Positions 10,860-22,859 are shown, numbered from the stretch's first letter. The stretch is 64,000 nucleotides of DNA from Heligmosomoides polygyrus polygyrus (GCA_947396885.1 OX377204.1:40881975-40945974), one strand, 5' to 3'. The notes: generated by a model not told the origin, from the letters alone. A program made the numbers and translations.

Positions 10860-11880
10860 GGCTGAATCGCAATCTTTTACACGGGGGCGGTGATTCGCTC
10901 CACTGCAGAACGATGGCGGTACTGCAGTGAGCACCGCCATTGGATGGTAGGTATGTGGTCGAGTTCCAGATGAGTCGTACCGCTGAGAGGTTCTCATATA
11001 CAGCGACGATTTTCCTACTTCATGGAGACAGAGACTCCATGGAAAAGGCGTGCGGAGGAAAGAAGCCCCGCGAGACGTAGTTGTCCTTGTTCCATTCTTC
11101 GCATCCAAATCTTCCGTTTCTGCACTTCTCTTCGAGAGTCATCCTGATTTTAGGGAGCCAATCTCCGAAGTTGAACTTGTAATAAGGATTTCCCGTTGCA
11201 AATATCTTGTTCCGGCTCTTTATAGAAAGCGTCGAGTTTGGTCTCATCAGCTGCTGATAAGTAGCAGTTGATGATATTGATCGGCTTTTGACGATGAGAA
11301 CGGTGCCGAAGGATGTCCAAACGAGGTGAGAGGATCTTGCAGGAGTTGGCAAGATGGACGATGGGTGAAGAAGGAAGCATACGCCCCTTAAATTGTGGAA
11401 TGGAACCTTCTCTCTACGAATGATGAGTGTCCGTCTCTCATGTGCTGTACGTCGATCCTACGAGCCTTGGTATTTTGTAGGGCAATCGTCTGGAATTTGA
11501 TATGCATAGCAGAGCGTGTAAGTCAACCTTGAGGAGACTGTCCTGGCGTTGTAGATACAAACCACGAGGCAGTCTTCGCTGTGTGGTGCTAGGTGTCGCC
11601 TTCATCCAGAGTCAATGACTTCCTGTTCAAACTGAGGTTTCTTATTCTCTCACCGGTCGTCGGACCGTCCCACGTTGAGGACGCCACAGCCAGTTGAGGT
11701 GGGAAATGAGATTGCACTGTTGCGACGAGATGACCCTTCTTTAACAGACGTGCCGTGGTGAGCTAGGTGGTGGTTCAGACTTCGCTAGCCTTCCGAAGAA
11801 TTGTCGAACTCATTCTTAGTATGAGGCCCTAATCGGAGTTGAGAGCCTCCACTGTATTTTACTGTTGACACCCATTGCCA
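10860..11880 (-). pseudogene. RTE endonuclease-domain relic
   Basis: Minus-strand broken frames reproduce the RTE apurinic-like endonuclease in order: VCIYNARTVSSRL, a P-rich middle, TKLDAFYKEPEQDICNGKS, IRMTLEEKCRNGRFG, and finally VPPSFCSGANHRP. The last corresponds to the catalytic SDH motif, with the Asp changed to Asn. Similarity is closest in layout to lineage C (60,828-63,962). Only the EN part remains; RT and 3' end are absent. Confidence 0.75.
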
Positions 11881-11929
11881 CATCCAATGGTGCGAAGAGG
11901 TGCTGAGCCATGTGGGTGATGTGGTATGC

Positions 11930-12026
11930 TATGATTAAAAATAACGAGAACAGTAAATTTTGTTTATTTTGGAACCAATGAACTTTCCTCTTCGAGCTAC
12001 CTGTAGAAGTGCCCTTCCCTGTCTAT

Positions 12027-12057
<31 letters not shown>

Positions 12058-12130
12058 TTGCAGCACCTAAAGTGCGCTATAAAACCGAACGAACAGCGGA
12101 TAACATAGTGACGACCAAATATCACGGTTT
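11930..12130 (-). mobile_element. 3' end of CR1-like retrotransposon with (AATA)n tail
   Basis: On the minus strand the sequence ends ...GCGCACTTTAGGTGCTGC followed by about eight AATA units (TATT on the plus strand, 12,026-12,059). A plus-strand copy with the same terminal pattern (GCGCACGTAAGGTGCAG then AATA repeats) lies at 45,860-45,957. Short-tandem tails of this type are typical of CR1/L2-like elements. No coding part is attached here. Confidence 0.5.
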
Positions 12131-12990
12131 AGCCTAAAAGAAACAAGAACGAAATCGTGAGCCACCTGAGCCACCTCGGATAACATTATGAACTGCAAAA
12201 GAATGGGAAAATGTTTTCAGATTATTCAGAATGCTCAGTGTAAAAGACTAAAAAATATTTCCCAAAAACGAAAGCGCAGCGGAGCATAATATTATGTCGA
12301 GTCGATTTAAATAAGGTTGGTTAAAATTAATTTTAAAAAATATACCGGCATCAAAAGTGCAGGTGTTGGCATTTAAATAGTGTAACTATGGTGTGACTTC
12401 CAATGAGTGTGGAAGTCATATTCGAGCATCCTTGACAAAGAGCAAACACCCAGAGTCCGGTCATATATCCGGTACCAAGGCGAGCAACTGCTACATTAGG
12501 TTACCTCACAGCGACGCTTCCATAGGAAATGAGGAGGACCAACCGCACTTAAAGTGATATATCTAGATAACAAGATAGAGACGAAATACACTATACACAA
12601 TAAACTAAACATTTAAAAACACTCAACAAAGTAGGGGCATAGAAAACTAGTCGGTATGAAAATAAAGGAATAAATAAATCCCTTGCTCAAAGGTTCTGAA
12701 TACTGCCAAAGCTCATAGGTGAGAGCAGCAGACATAGCGGCCCTAACATTAGTGGGAAAAGAAAAGAAAAGAACGTATAAAAAAACAATTTAGAGCTCCT
12801 TGTGAGATCTCGCTTACTAATCCATCTGGCACAACGGAGAAAGAATGATTTAAAAACAACTCTAAGAAAAGAACGCATTGCTCCACTAGGCACTAGTAGG
12901 CTGGACTTTATCTTTTAATTTTTAATTTCAATTATTAATCATTATTATTACTTCACCTTCAAATTTTAATGTTAAATTTTCTATAAGTAC
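12131..12990. other. no recognised feature
   Basis: AT-leaning sequence. Minus-strand frames at 12,687-12,893 and 12,928-13,188 have no recognised motif, and the second overlaps the antisense of the RTE-A 5' leader. Confidence 0.4.
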
Positions 12991-12994
12991 CCAT

Positions 12995-14225
12995 CCATGG
13001 ATCTCTCTTGATCTCGGGCCGCTTGTCGCAGGGGAAGTGGGGCGTCCACGGGTGGTCGCTAGAGGAATGAATCGTGAACCAAATGCCACGTACTGCTCAG
13101 AAGCGCTGTTGGGAAGCATGGGATGGACTCCTTGCGCCTGTTGTCGGGTCGACTCGTTCCTTGATGCGGGAGCGGCATGTTCGTGCACAGTGTGCGTGTG
13201 ACCGCGCCTGAGCCGCTTGTATCTGTGTCGGCGTGGCCAAAAGCTTGCACTCGTTAGACTAGGAAAAATTCGGAAGGCGATTCGAGGCCACCTTATGTCT
13301 CACCACGTCCCTTCTGGCTGGCTACCGAGACCTCTTCTCACGCCAGAGCCTGTCTAACTACCCCTGTGTGCTCCAGTCAAACTCAGCAGCACTAAAGGGT
13401 CTCATTCCCCTAACCACAGAAAGAGCTCCCATTTCTGCAGCGATGGTAGGGACGAATACGAAGAAGCTGCTAAAATCTCAGGGCCTAACAGGCTGCGCAA
13501 ATTGAGAAGGACTAGGATGACGAGCTGTACTTACAACGCCCGCACGCTGGCATCGGAAGCATCCGTCGAGGACCTGATGATGGAAGCCAGGAAGATCAAG
13601 CACGGCGTTACCGAGACTAGAAGACGTCATCCCCCTACACGCCGTCTACGACTCCGGAGAGGAACTGTTCCTCGGAACATCCGGCAGCAGGGGAGTAGGC
13701 GGCGTTGGTGTCCTCGTCAACACGCATATGGCCATGAACATCGATTCGTACGAGTCTCTGAAAAGCTGAATCGGACGTCTAAGACTGAAGCGATGTGGCT
13801 CCGTGCCAGCTTTGACTGTGTTCGTGGCGTATGCCCCAAAATCAAATACAGTTATGAAGAGGTCGAAGCCCTTTACGTGGAGCTGGAGTTCTATGAGAAA
13901 GGTAACACATTCTACAGGGTGGTCGCTGGCATCTTCAACACCAAGATCGGGCCACGAAGGTCATCGAGAGATCTTCACATCGGAACCCATGCTTTGTAGT
14001 GAAACGTGCGAGGCGAAAGTCTATCTGAATTCATTTCCTCATGTCGACCAAAACCATCCATGGAAGCTCACAGTTCCAGAAGTCTCCCGCTCTACGATGG
14101 GGATGGTAATCGTTCCGCTTACGAGTTGCACAGCCAGATCTACCACATCATCTTCAAGTATTGCCTAACCGACGTCTCCGTTTTTCCCACGTGATCGGGC
14201 CACCGCCTCTTTTGGCGAGGTACCA
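12995..14225 (+). pseudogene. RTE lineage-A relic: 5' leader and endonuclease only
   Basis: This aligns with 37,840-39,110 of the intact element. It contains the 5' leader (GATCTCGGGCCGCTTGTCGC), the conserved start region 'gcagcgatgg' (13,438-13,447), and the EN domain with YNARTLASEASVEDLMM and the equivalent of GDFNAKIG mutated to GIFNTKIG. There are multiple frameshifts. It stops abruptly at 'gcgaggtacc', inside the region after the EN catalytic His, and lacks RT and 3' end. This is the reverse of the usual 5' truncation. Confidence 0.9.
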
Positions 14226-17105
14226 TGTAAAAGTGGAGAGTATGGCATAACACTAAAAAATTAATTAACCTTACGCTGTATAGTTTATGATCTAGCTATT
14301 AAGTAAGACTTTTTTAAACATTTTTGGCGCAATGCTGTCAACCCAGAAACGCAATGTGTGATATTTTTTCTCTGTTCAATATCTATGGTGGAGACGAACG
14401 CACTTTATTTTTGGGGCACAGCGGCCTGCTGCAACTTTTGTTACTCCTTATCGTCCAGCATATAATCAGATCGCCGTTTTCCGCTCGCAATCACATGCGA
14501 CAGCGTTTAGATGCTTCAACGAAGTGAAGGCTTGGTCAGCATGAGAGCGGAGCGAGTTTGACTCGGTGTGCTGTCAACTCCTCGCACTGCACTGTAAGCT
14601 GCTTAGATGGAGATAATTGTTGATAGGCGATTGAAAACGACCATTACTAACAGAGAAATTTCCCCACCGTGCGCCCAATATACAGCTCGAAAATTACGGA
14701 GCGTTCTTCTGCTTTGGAATAAATTATGAACATACCTTCCACATCCTCGCGCTAGAAAATAAGGGCGGAGGTTATGGTGCGACATCCACCACTACATATA
14801 TGCGTCTTACTAATGTGAGAGTTCCGTAATCAGCTACGAGATAAACCCATTAAGGTGATGTGAATCTCGGTCATATGTACCAATTCGATTCACCTTGGTT
14901 GAATCCAGAAGTCGATGGGAGGAGTTCGTCCCCAAAGGTGACTAGTCGAAGTGGAATTCATTAGTTCCTAGCAATAGCAACTAATTAGAAATCGTAAGCT
15001 CCGTAAAATAACAAAATAAAATCATCAGCAGAGAAGCAAACACGAACTGCAAATCGAACCGTAGTTCTTCAAAAGGTTCAGCACGATCTTATGGAACACC
15101 GTTCCTTCTAGATGCTTCAAAAGAGAAATGACTGAACATAAAGAAAACGCGAGAGCAGGTTGTGTCAGGATCGCAGGTTCTCTCCCCTAAAAGTCACACT
15201 TTTATAATAAAAAACATTATTTTCAAGGTGTAGCATAGAAAGGCTGCTGCGGAAAACTGGTGTATTACTTGAACGTGACTAAAGTTAACTGAGGACCGGT
15301 TCAAGTCGTTTCGCAGTTGATCACAGCAATCAAGAACCGCTTTTCGAGTTGTTCGCGAGGAACAGACGGCGGCCGGATGAACTACGGTCATCCGGATGAT
15401 CCATAGGTTTCTTGATTTATTTAGCAAATTCTGTCTTCTCTCCAGATCTTCCGGGAGTTGAGGTATCGGATTTCGCGAAAACAATCGTTTATTGAGTTGG
15501 CTAAGAACGAGCAGTTGTAAAACCTTGAAATGGTTGGTTGATCCCCCTTTGATCCTGGCGCAGATGTAAATTCGTTCTCTGAGCATTAGCAGAACCTTTC
15601 ATTTCTGCCCCAAATATACTAATGAGGGGACCAGTAGAGGTGATACTTTTACGTAGCTATAAATTAATGCGAAGGGCCTTTCAAGCCAAAAGTAAGGAAT
15701 CCAAAATGCCATCAAGGCACCTTAAATAAAAAAGTCTTTCGAATATAAATCATATTTATGCAAAACATGTTTGGGAGTAAAAACTCTTAAAATTCGCATC
15801 AAATCGAAAATTGTAACTACATGCACTACCAGCAAACGATGCAACATACTCACTCCATAGTTATAAGCAACGTACAACAAGAGAAATGTTGATGTGGGTA
15901 GGTAAAACTCAAAGAGAACCAGTTTGCTCAGCAATTGGGCAGCCCATCTATATGGTGATTTAAAAGGCCGCTCTCTAGAGCTATTTATCAAACTAAGTAT
16001 GGAACATGCAAGTCTAATTACAGTAGTCGTAGGAAGTGCATGACCAGAAAACCTGCTAAAATAGCTTCATTCAAAAAGGAAACAGGATGATGCAAAATTT
16101 ACAGTAGACTATAGTTTTCTTAAGCTTACATATAAATGGGCTCGTTTTCCAACCTACGTGAAACTACGTGCTGCCAGGAGTGAGACAGACATCGTTTATA
16201 AGATGTCAAAGTTTGGAGCAGTAACCTGAAAAATTTGTAGCATACAAAAAACGGCCGATCCCAGAATGACGGTCTTATGGTGAAGTTGGCACTGCCAGAG
16301 TCAAACTGCAGAAAGTTCTTGTCCATGCCATCCCTAGCCCTATGCCGTTCTTTCGTTCTGTTCAACCCTTGCAAGGTCTTTTTACATTTTCTCTCAATTC
16401 AAGCCTAGTTTCCCGCAGCAGTGATAGTCACAGTGATGTGCGACCTCTTCACTGCTCGGAGAGAGATGACTCTTGTTTTTTATTTTTCAGAACGATCTTT
16501 GTGGTTCTCAAATAGCTCTCTAAACAACAAAATTTGGTGTTGGTAGAGTGACTCGAAGATGCGGACGAAATAAACGCGTCGGTAAACACGGGACATTGGA
16601 TCCGCGACGATCATCGGGTACTCAGATGCTTCGGATAAGCCTTTTTTCACCCACGTATCTTCGGATGATCTAGACGAAAAGACTTTCAATTGGCCTAATC
16701 TCCGAATAATTCAGATAAACGGTTTGTTTTTCGTATCAGATATCGGTATCCGATTCGGATAAGACCGGGTAATGTAGTAAGAAAAGAGGTAGACAATTTC
16801 TTCAATATGAATTGAAATAGAACCTTACATCAGTTATTAGAATTTTTTTGAATATCATCGCCAAGCAAAACCAACAAACTCTTCAAAACTAAGGGGAGTA
16901 GGAATAGCCGAACATGAAGGCAGTAAAAGATGCTAGACGACGGGAAGCGGCCATAGTGCGGGAGGGGGTCACCATGTAATGTCATTACATATGACGTCAT
17001 CTATGTTATTAGGAATCTTAAACTTTTGGAAAACTGGCACCTTGTTAATTTCGCATGGTCACGCTGGACAAATTCTGAAATACTTGGATGTTCATCTGTA
17101 TCCTA
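14226..17105. other. unassigned sequence; one unrecognised 130-codon frame
   Basis: A minus-strand frame at 15,194-15,586 (LLNKSRNLWIIRMTVVHP and following) is open but has no family motif I recognise and no clear splice context. A word cluster of the GGATAATTC type lies at about 16,590-16,770 and is listed separately. The rest shows nothing supportable. Confidence 0.3.
16590..16770. repeat. cluster of TCGGAT / AATTCAGAT words
   Basis: Short related words (CTTCGGAT, GAATAATTCAGATAA, ATCCGATTCGGATAAG) recur here and also at 41,450-41,680 and 58,556-58,700. This looks like the subterminal part of a DNA-transposon family, but no complete element or target duplication was found. Confidence 0.4.
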
Positions 17106-18005
17106 TTAGGGGGGGGGGCAAAAGTAATAAGACATCCCATGCCGTGTCCACATATCTCGTGGCTGGAGTCTGGATTCGTACTTGTTGTATTTGTATGTTT
17201 GTGTGCTATTTACTGAAGCCCATCTGAGAAGTTACCACTTCCGCCCTTTCCAGAAGCATGCCAAAACCCCAGTCTGTCTCGTGCCGAAACCCCGGTCTGA
17301 CGAGTCGACCTGTGTCGCGCAAATCTCAATTCCCAACCCCGAGCAGCCTGGGATCAATATTCACGCAAGATGAGAATTACGTCATCTACCTTAACCCTGC
17401 CAAGCAGCGAGTCTGGGTGAGGCCTGGTGACCTGTTACCGACCTTCATTCGGCGAGATGCTCACGGCGAGAAGCATCTTTGGAGCTTTTGGGTCTGCGCC
17501 CATGGATCGGTTTACCGGAGGCTGTTTCCCAAGAGCACCGCGATGAACTCCAAGGCCATGGTGAACGAAATAGAGGAGATGGGCCGGCGACTCGCTCTTA
17601 TTCATTCGCAGCGCTTCAAGAAGGTTCTCCTCTTCGACAACGCCGAACCCCATCGGGAACAAGTAAGGACGGATAAGCTTGGCCAGCTGGGCTACGTTCA
17701 CATGCCTCACCCACCGTATTGCTGGACATCTCTCCATCAACCACCACTACTACTTGAGCCTACAGGATTCCTAGTCGGAAGGGACACAAGAACCCAAGCA
17801 GTCCTTGACAACCATATCGAGCAGTTGATCAACACCAGGCTCAAGCAGTTCTGGAAGGATGGGATCAGGAAGGTGGCTGAGCGATGGCAGCAAGGTCCTT
17901 GCCCTTAATGGCAAATACATTCCTCAGCATCGTTGAGTTGTAATTGAGTTATAAAGAGATAAAGATTTTTTTCATTTTGTCTCATTACTTTTGGCCCCCC
18001 CCTAA
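17106..18005 (+). mobile_element. mariner element, 900 bp, internally deleted
   Basis: Terminal inverted repeats start TTAGGGGGGG and continue CAAAAGTAATAAGACA on the left (17,106) and CAAAAGTAATGAGACA on the right (ending 18,005). A TA dinucleotide flanks each end (17,104-17,105 and 18,006-18,007), the duplication expected for mariner. At 900 bp it is shorter than the family's usual ~1.3 kb because the N-terminal part of the transposase gene is missing. The left TIR has two more G than the right. Confidence 0.95.
17258..17908 (+). pseudogene. mariner transposase, C-terminal part, inactivated
   Basis: Mariner transposases are cut-and-paste DDE/D recombinases. This frame keeps the first catalytic block (IFTQDENYVIYLNPAKQRVW) and the second (VLLFDNAEPHREQ). 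The C-terminal block KQFWKDGIRKVAERWQQ and a stop at 17,906 are also present. The third catalytic Asp, expected after HPPY, is lost: two small compensating indels (about 17,720-17,770) put HPPYCWTSLHQ where the family has HPPYSPDLxPTDY, and the neighbouring frame still reads HHYYLSLQD. The N-terminal helix-turn-helix domain is absent. It could not catalyse transposition, but the ends might still be mobilised in trans. Confidence 0.9.
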
Positions 18006-18007
18006 TA

Positions 18008-19164
18008 TACCTCTCGAAAGAGGGTGGCTTACTCTAATAGAAAATGCACTAGATTTTTTCGTTTATTTTGATTTTCATTAATTTCTTGTCATTAAAGTTG
18101 AGTGTCCGTCCAGATGACATAAATTCTTTTTTTTTTGTTGCCAGCAGCTCCTACTCTTTCGCTAATTTTTTAGAGAGCGTTTAAAAGAAAAGGTTTCTTT
18201 TTATCAGAAAGTATGCTTCGCGTTTTTCCAGCCTTGATTTTTCTCAAATATTAGCGGAATATTAAAGAAGAAGGAGATATTGGTGAATGTGTTTTCCTAA
18301 TTTGTCCGCACTTCGCTAAAAATTTATAAAAACTACAATAAACAAATAGGCGCAACACATGCCTTGATAAAGCAAGACATTTTTTTGAACGACATATATC
18401 ATTATCCAAAAATTTAACCAAAGAGTGAGAGCTGCTGGTGAAGATAATATGCCTTCTGGGCACCCATTTTAATGCCATGAAAATTAACTAAAATGTTGTG
18501 CAAAAAAATCTCAAGCTTATGCAGAGAGAAGGGCCAGTCGACGAAGGTCATTCTTCTTGTTCTATTTCCGCTTTGATAACCTTAGAAGCTGACAAAAATC
18601 GAAATGGCTAAAAAGCAAAACATACTTTCTAATAGAACAAAGCATTATCGTTTGAAAGGTGTATAACATGGTGCAAAAACCTTTTAGGGAAATCCGGATT
18701 AAAATGTTAAAAAAGGCTGGAATTTATTTTCCAACCTATTAGGTATCCTAAATCGAGACACAACACCATCCCTTTTTGCCGTTGCCATTCCAGTTAAGCA
18801 AGCTGATTTGTATTGAAAGACTTTGCTATAGGTATAGTTAAATGTTCATAAAGTTTGGGTGCAGGTGGACTTTTATGAATTTCCGAGCGCGTTAAAGTTA
18901 GAATACTCAAAATTGCCTGCAAGAGCAGGTAGCTCGAGTGCACAGGTGACCCCGCCAGTGACCCCGGAGTTGAGCCCTGGTCGTGGGAAGTCACTTCTAG
19001 CCTAGAGATGTTTCCGCACCGCGCTGTAGCAGAGCTTCTTATCCGGATTTGGCTTGGCTGGTGTTAAGGCAGGTTGGTTCCAGAAAAGAAGTGGGTTAAG
19101 TCGACAGTCGCGTCTTATTCGCAGGCGTTATGACGGGAATGGATTGGATAAGCTTTACTCCTCT
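18008..19164. other. no recognised feature
   Basis: AT-rich stretch to about 18,800 and mixed composition after. No coding, tRNA-like or inverted-repeat structure was supported. Confidence 0.4.
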
Positions 19165-19177
19165 ACCTAGAATGCAG

Positions 19178-19473
19178 GATAAGGATAAGGATGAAGGACG
19201 GCGTTACTCAATCCCTTCTGGGATGCGCCAGCGCATTCTACTTCTACGGGATGTCGTGGAGGCTACATGAATGCGTATTTGGCCATCCAACGACTTGCGG
19301 TGGCCAGCCGATGAACAAGTCAGCGCTTTATCCTTCCCAGACAAGTCTGGTACCAATTCACCGACCCCGGAGGGATGGAAGGCTTGGTTGGCCTGGGCGG
19401 GAAATCCGAACCAGGAACCCGGTATCGGGTGCACGCGACAGTCGCGCCTCCTCCGACTGCGCTACACGCGCCC
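19178..19473 (-). mobile_element. tRNA-derived SINE, full-length, 13-bp target duplication
   Basis: The minus-strand 5' end at 19,473 begins GGGCGCGTGTAGCGCAGTCG. Box A (TAGCGCAGTCGG) and a box-B-like GGTTCGGATTT follow. The head closes with CCCGCCC, which can pair with the GGGCGCG start (6 of 7 positions) like a tRNA acceptor stem. A unique body of about 200 bp follows, then a tail of TTATCC repeats. Perfect direct repeats ACCTAGAATGCAG flank it (19,165-19,177 and 19,474-19,486). There is no open frame; it depends on a retrotransposon RT in trans (inference). Confidence 0.95.
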
Positions 19474-19486
19474 ACCTAGAATGCAG

Positions 19487-20600
19487 AATAACACAGAAAT
19501 TCTGAAGCATTGATGCAACCAAAAAAGGCTCAAGTAATAATAGGAAGACAGAAGAAGCAGCGCATCCTTCATTACATGCTTTTATTTCATTGATGGTTCT
19601 TTTCTTGGCAAGTGTATTCAGCACAATCGATGTGACGTAAATGGAATGTCATGGACGGCACAACTGCGCTCAAAAACGAAGGACATGATTTATTATCCAC
19701 GAACATCGGAAGGTATTTCTAGTAAAATAGGCAGTAGCTGTGCCGATTATTTGGGAAGTGCGCAACGGAACAAAAGCGATGTTGAGAACCGACCGAAGGC
19801 TAGCCTTTATGGTGGAAGCCGGGATGCTTCACCAGTCATCGTCGGGATGATGACGTTGGTGAAATCCTTTAGCTCCAAAGAGACATCCCGACATCCCAAA
19901 GAGAAGACCCTTCTTAATAACCTCCCAGGGTATGACCCAGTAGGGCAAAACCTACGGAGGCCGCGACAAACGGTGCTCGCTCCTTGCTTCGCAGCGACGC
20001 ACTTTTTGCGATTGATTTCTGGGGGTTGGTGACACGATCCAGAATGCTGCACTAATTGAACTTGCTCCTCAACCATCCAAGACTCACTATCAGTATATCG
20101 TTGAGCAGTTCATTTAGAGTCATTGAGTTAAGTTTTTATAGGAAAGGAGCACAGCCGCAAATCACCCGTGGCCAATGCACATATGTACGGTGAAAATGCG
20201 TACTCAGTACTCATGCGTACCTAGGAATTGAATACAAGGTCTTTTCTGGAACACGCTAATCCGTTAGCTAGTAAATTTTCGTACTTTTTTGGACCACTTA
20301 CTGCTAGGGCAGCACAGACAGCGAAAGAGTTTCTCTTGGAAGAACAAGAATAAGCTATCAGGATCCTCGCATTTCCCAGCCGATTCTATGTACATACATA
20401 TACACGACGAAAATCGAGGCTATTCAATTTGATAGGTCAAACCTTATTCGTCTTACATGGTGATGCCTTCAGCTTCCGGTGAAATTCCAGATTTCTACTG
20501 AAGTACGTAACCAATTCATTCCCCTAACAGTAATTGCGCTTTCCTATGCCAGGTGAAAGAGCTTGAAACGCTAAGTACAAGTATATTTTCTTTTTCGCTA
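19487..20600. other. unassigned sequence
   Basis: Overlapping frames on both strands between 19,646 and 20,076 (128 and 89 codons) have no recognised motif. Nothing else was supported. Confidence 0.3.
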
Positions 20601-20612
20601 AGTGGACTTGTA

Positions 20613-20676
20613 CCGTTGGCAGTTGTAGCGCTCTCACTTCGGAATGAGGGTTATAAGTTCGACTCCCGTTGATGCA
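20613..20676 (+). other. tRNA-like sequence (pseudogene or SINE head)
   Basis: A good box B (AGTTCGACTCCCG, about 20,656-20,668) is preceded by an anticodon-arm-like hairpin CTCA-CTTCGGAA-TGAG and a weak box A (TTGTAGCGC). The loop would present CGG, which reads as proline. An acceptor stem is not evident, so it is more likely a tRNA-derived repeat than a working tRNA gene. Confidence 0.35.
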
Positions 20677-20829
20677 TTCGTCGATTTATCGTCGTCAGTG
20701 CTCCTTTATCCTCACGTCCAAATTATGTTTGAACAAGCGCTTGGTGACAACTATCATTTCCATTCTTCAAGCTCTTTGAAGACGGAAAGGTAATCAATTT
20801 CGATTTCCACAGAAATTAGGTCAAAAAGT

Positions 20830-21010
20830 GATGGAAGGTAGATTCGTGATCCGAATGCCAAACAATCCCATGCATGAGGTTTTGGCGAATTTGGTAATTT
20901 TTCATCACATCACCCTCGCTTACTCATATCTACCTTAACTTGCTGTAAGAGACCGTAACATCATAATCTGACGCCAAATTCGTGATCAGCACCCCAGCAA
21001 CTCCCTTTTC
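20830..21010 (+). repeat. fragment carrying the ATTCGTGATCAGCACC word
   Basis: The words GATTCGTGATC (about 20,841) and AATTCGTGATCAGCACCCC (about 20,978) match the internal repeats of the foldback family at 43,079 and 52,500. It is probably a decayed remnant of that family. Confidence 0.4.
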
Positions 21011-21439
21011 CGAAGTATGAGCAAAAAAACTTCACTACGCTAGTGGCTTTTCGTTCTCAAACAGCCTGTTCGAAAATATTCTTCAATATGAAATTGCGTT
21101 TTAGATAGGCGGTTTCATTCTTTCATGAATGATGTAACAAACGTATTATCCAACTGCTAACAGTATGTAGCTGTCGATGTACCAACCTTTTTTAACAATG
21201 GCAGGCGGACGGATGAATGTGAAAAAAATGATAAAGTGAAAAATACTGCTCACACCGAAATCTTACGCTTCTCTCTACAGCTTGCTAAAAAAGCTGAACG
21301 TAGCAAGATGTCGTCCTGTACTATTAGGATGCTCTATAATTTTCTGGGCTATTTGAAGCGTGAGTGTTTGGCGCGTTACAACTTCTTTAAACAGGATCCA
21401 AACGCGATGTTCTCTTGGCACAACAAGGCGATTCGAATA

Positions 21440-22130
21440 TGTTTCGCAATAGCATATCGATTACCTCTGTCGGTCTACTGCCCACACTTTGGCAATTTCT
21501 TGAAAATGGAATCGCCGACTGCCGAAATCACGACTTGCTTCTTCATCACTTTCGTCCTGGACTGTCTGCGTACGCTGCTCACAATGCTATCGTTGCCTTG
21601 TTAGATCCAGATGTCTGCAGCAAGTCAGCGTGTGAAAATTGGTTCAATCGTTTCGGAAAGGGATAACCAGCATTTTGCTGCTCAAAGAAGATGTTGCTTT
21701 CATTTTGCTTCTCGAGTCGGGAGGCACTACTCGCTTTTACCAGATGAACAGACGATTACAGCAGACTTATCATTGAAAATATGCTGAAAATGGAGCGTGA
21801 GCTGCTTGAGAAGTACCCGAGATTCGGTACTATTCGTGTGTTGATGCATAACGTGCAACCGTATCGAGCGATGCGAACGCAGGAGGCGATGAAAAAGAAG
21901 TCCATGGAAATTGTGGCACATCCTGCATATTCACCAGATACAGCCCTTGTGGCTATGCAGCATTTAGAGGTCTTGCTCCCTTTTCCATGAACAAAGGATG
22001 CTCGCAACGTCAAGAGGACGAATGGATCAGCAGCAGGCCAGCTTCTTTCTCGGAGTATGCAATCAACTCTCTGTCCAATTGTTGGAGAATGGTTGTGGCC
22101 ACAAATGGAGCAGTAATAACTTTTAATAAA
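21440..22130 (+). pseudogene. mariner transposase relic
   Basis: Broken plus-strand frames give the N-terminal helix-turn-helix region (RNHDLLLHHFRPGLSAYAAH, then SACENWFNRFGKG, about 21,519-21,665). Then, after a large deletion, comes the second catalytic region (HNVQPYRAMRTQEAMKKKSM, HPAYSPDTA, 21,780-21,950). A C-terminal INSLSNCWRMVVATNGAVI (about 22,045-22,105) matches the usual mariner ending. Asp of the DN.PH block is lost (HNVQPY). TIRs were not found. It lies immediately beside another mariner, in opposite orientation. Confidence 0.75.
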
Positions 22131-22166
22131 AAGGTATGATAGCCCAGAAATGTATGGGACACCCTA

Positions 22167-22859
22167 ATAGGTTATCCGGAAAGTTCTCAGCGTTTTGAGT
22201 GCTTCATTTTGAACTACCATAATTTTCTCAAGTCTTATCCGATTTAGTCGAAGTAAACACCGTTCGAATCAGCACACCTTTGCCAAGGGAAACCAGTGGA
22301 CTTCTTCCTCAGGGAAAAAATTAGGTGGTCGACACTCGACAGAATCCACGAAAGCTGTTTTGGCTTGATCCTGATTGGTGAAGATTTCACCAGCGAGAAA
22401 GTTCTGAAAGTGTTTGAAACGGTTGTAATCGGTTGGTGAGGGATTTGGAGAATAAGGCGGGTGAGGCAGGACTTCAACCCTTGATTCGTTCAACTTTCGA
22501 ATGGTGATTTGTGACACGTGTGGGCGGGCGTTATCGCGCAAAAGAATCGGGCCTCTCCTGTTGACCAATGCTGGCTGAAGTTGATACAATTTTGGAGCAT
22601 TTCGTCAATTTTCTTACAGTAGGACTCTGCTGTGATCGTTTGGCTTGGTGTCAAAAAGTTGTGATGAATCACACCAGTCGTGGAGCCCTCTAAGAACAGA
22701 AATATAAAACAATGTTAAACATAAATTGTTTAGTCAGACAGAGCGAAAAATTCTGTACAGAAAGTAGGATTAATGCGCAATGCAAGTTGAACTTTTACTT
22801 AATAATAGACGAATGAAAAATAGTAACACAAAACGCTGAGAACTTTACGGTCAACCTAA
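22167..22859 (-). mobile_element. mariner (bandit-like) element, 693 bp, deleted
   Basis: TIRs share GGTTNNCCG(G/T)AAAGTTCTCAGC then GTTTTG on both ends, each flanked by TA (22,165-22,166 and 22,860-22,861). On the minus strand the transposase keeps IIHHNFLTPSQTI-like start residues (MIHHNFLTPSQTITAESYC) and the catalytic ILLRDNARPHVSQ. It also keeps HPPYSPNPSPTDYNRF with the first Asp of SPD changed to Asn, and RWQRCADSNGVYFD at the end. The helix-turn-helix and first catalytic Asp are deleted, and one frameshift lies near 22,500-22,590. Family position near the hookworm bandit mariner is my inference from TIR and motif style. Confidence 0.9.

Noticed and set aside
12687..12893. 68-codon minus-strand hydrophobic frame
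   Set aside because: Short, low-complexity F/L-rich translation of AT-rich DNA with no gene context.
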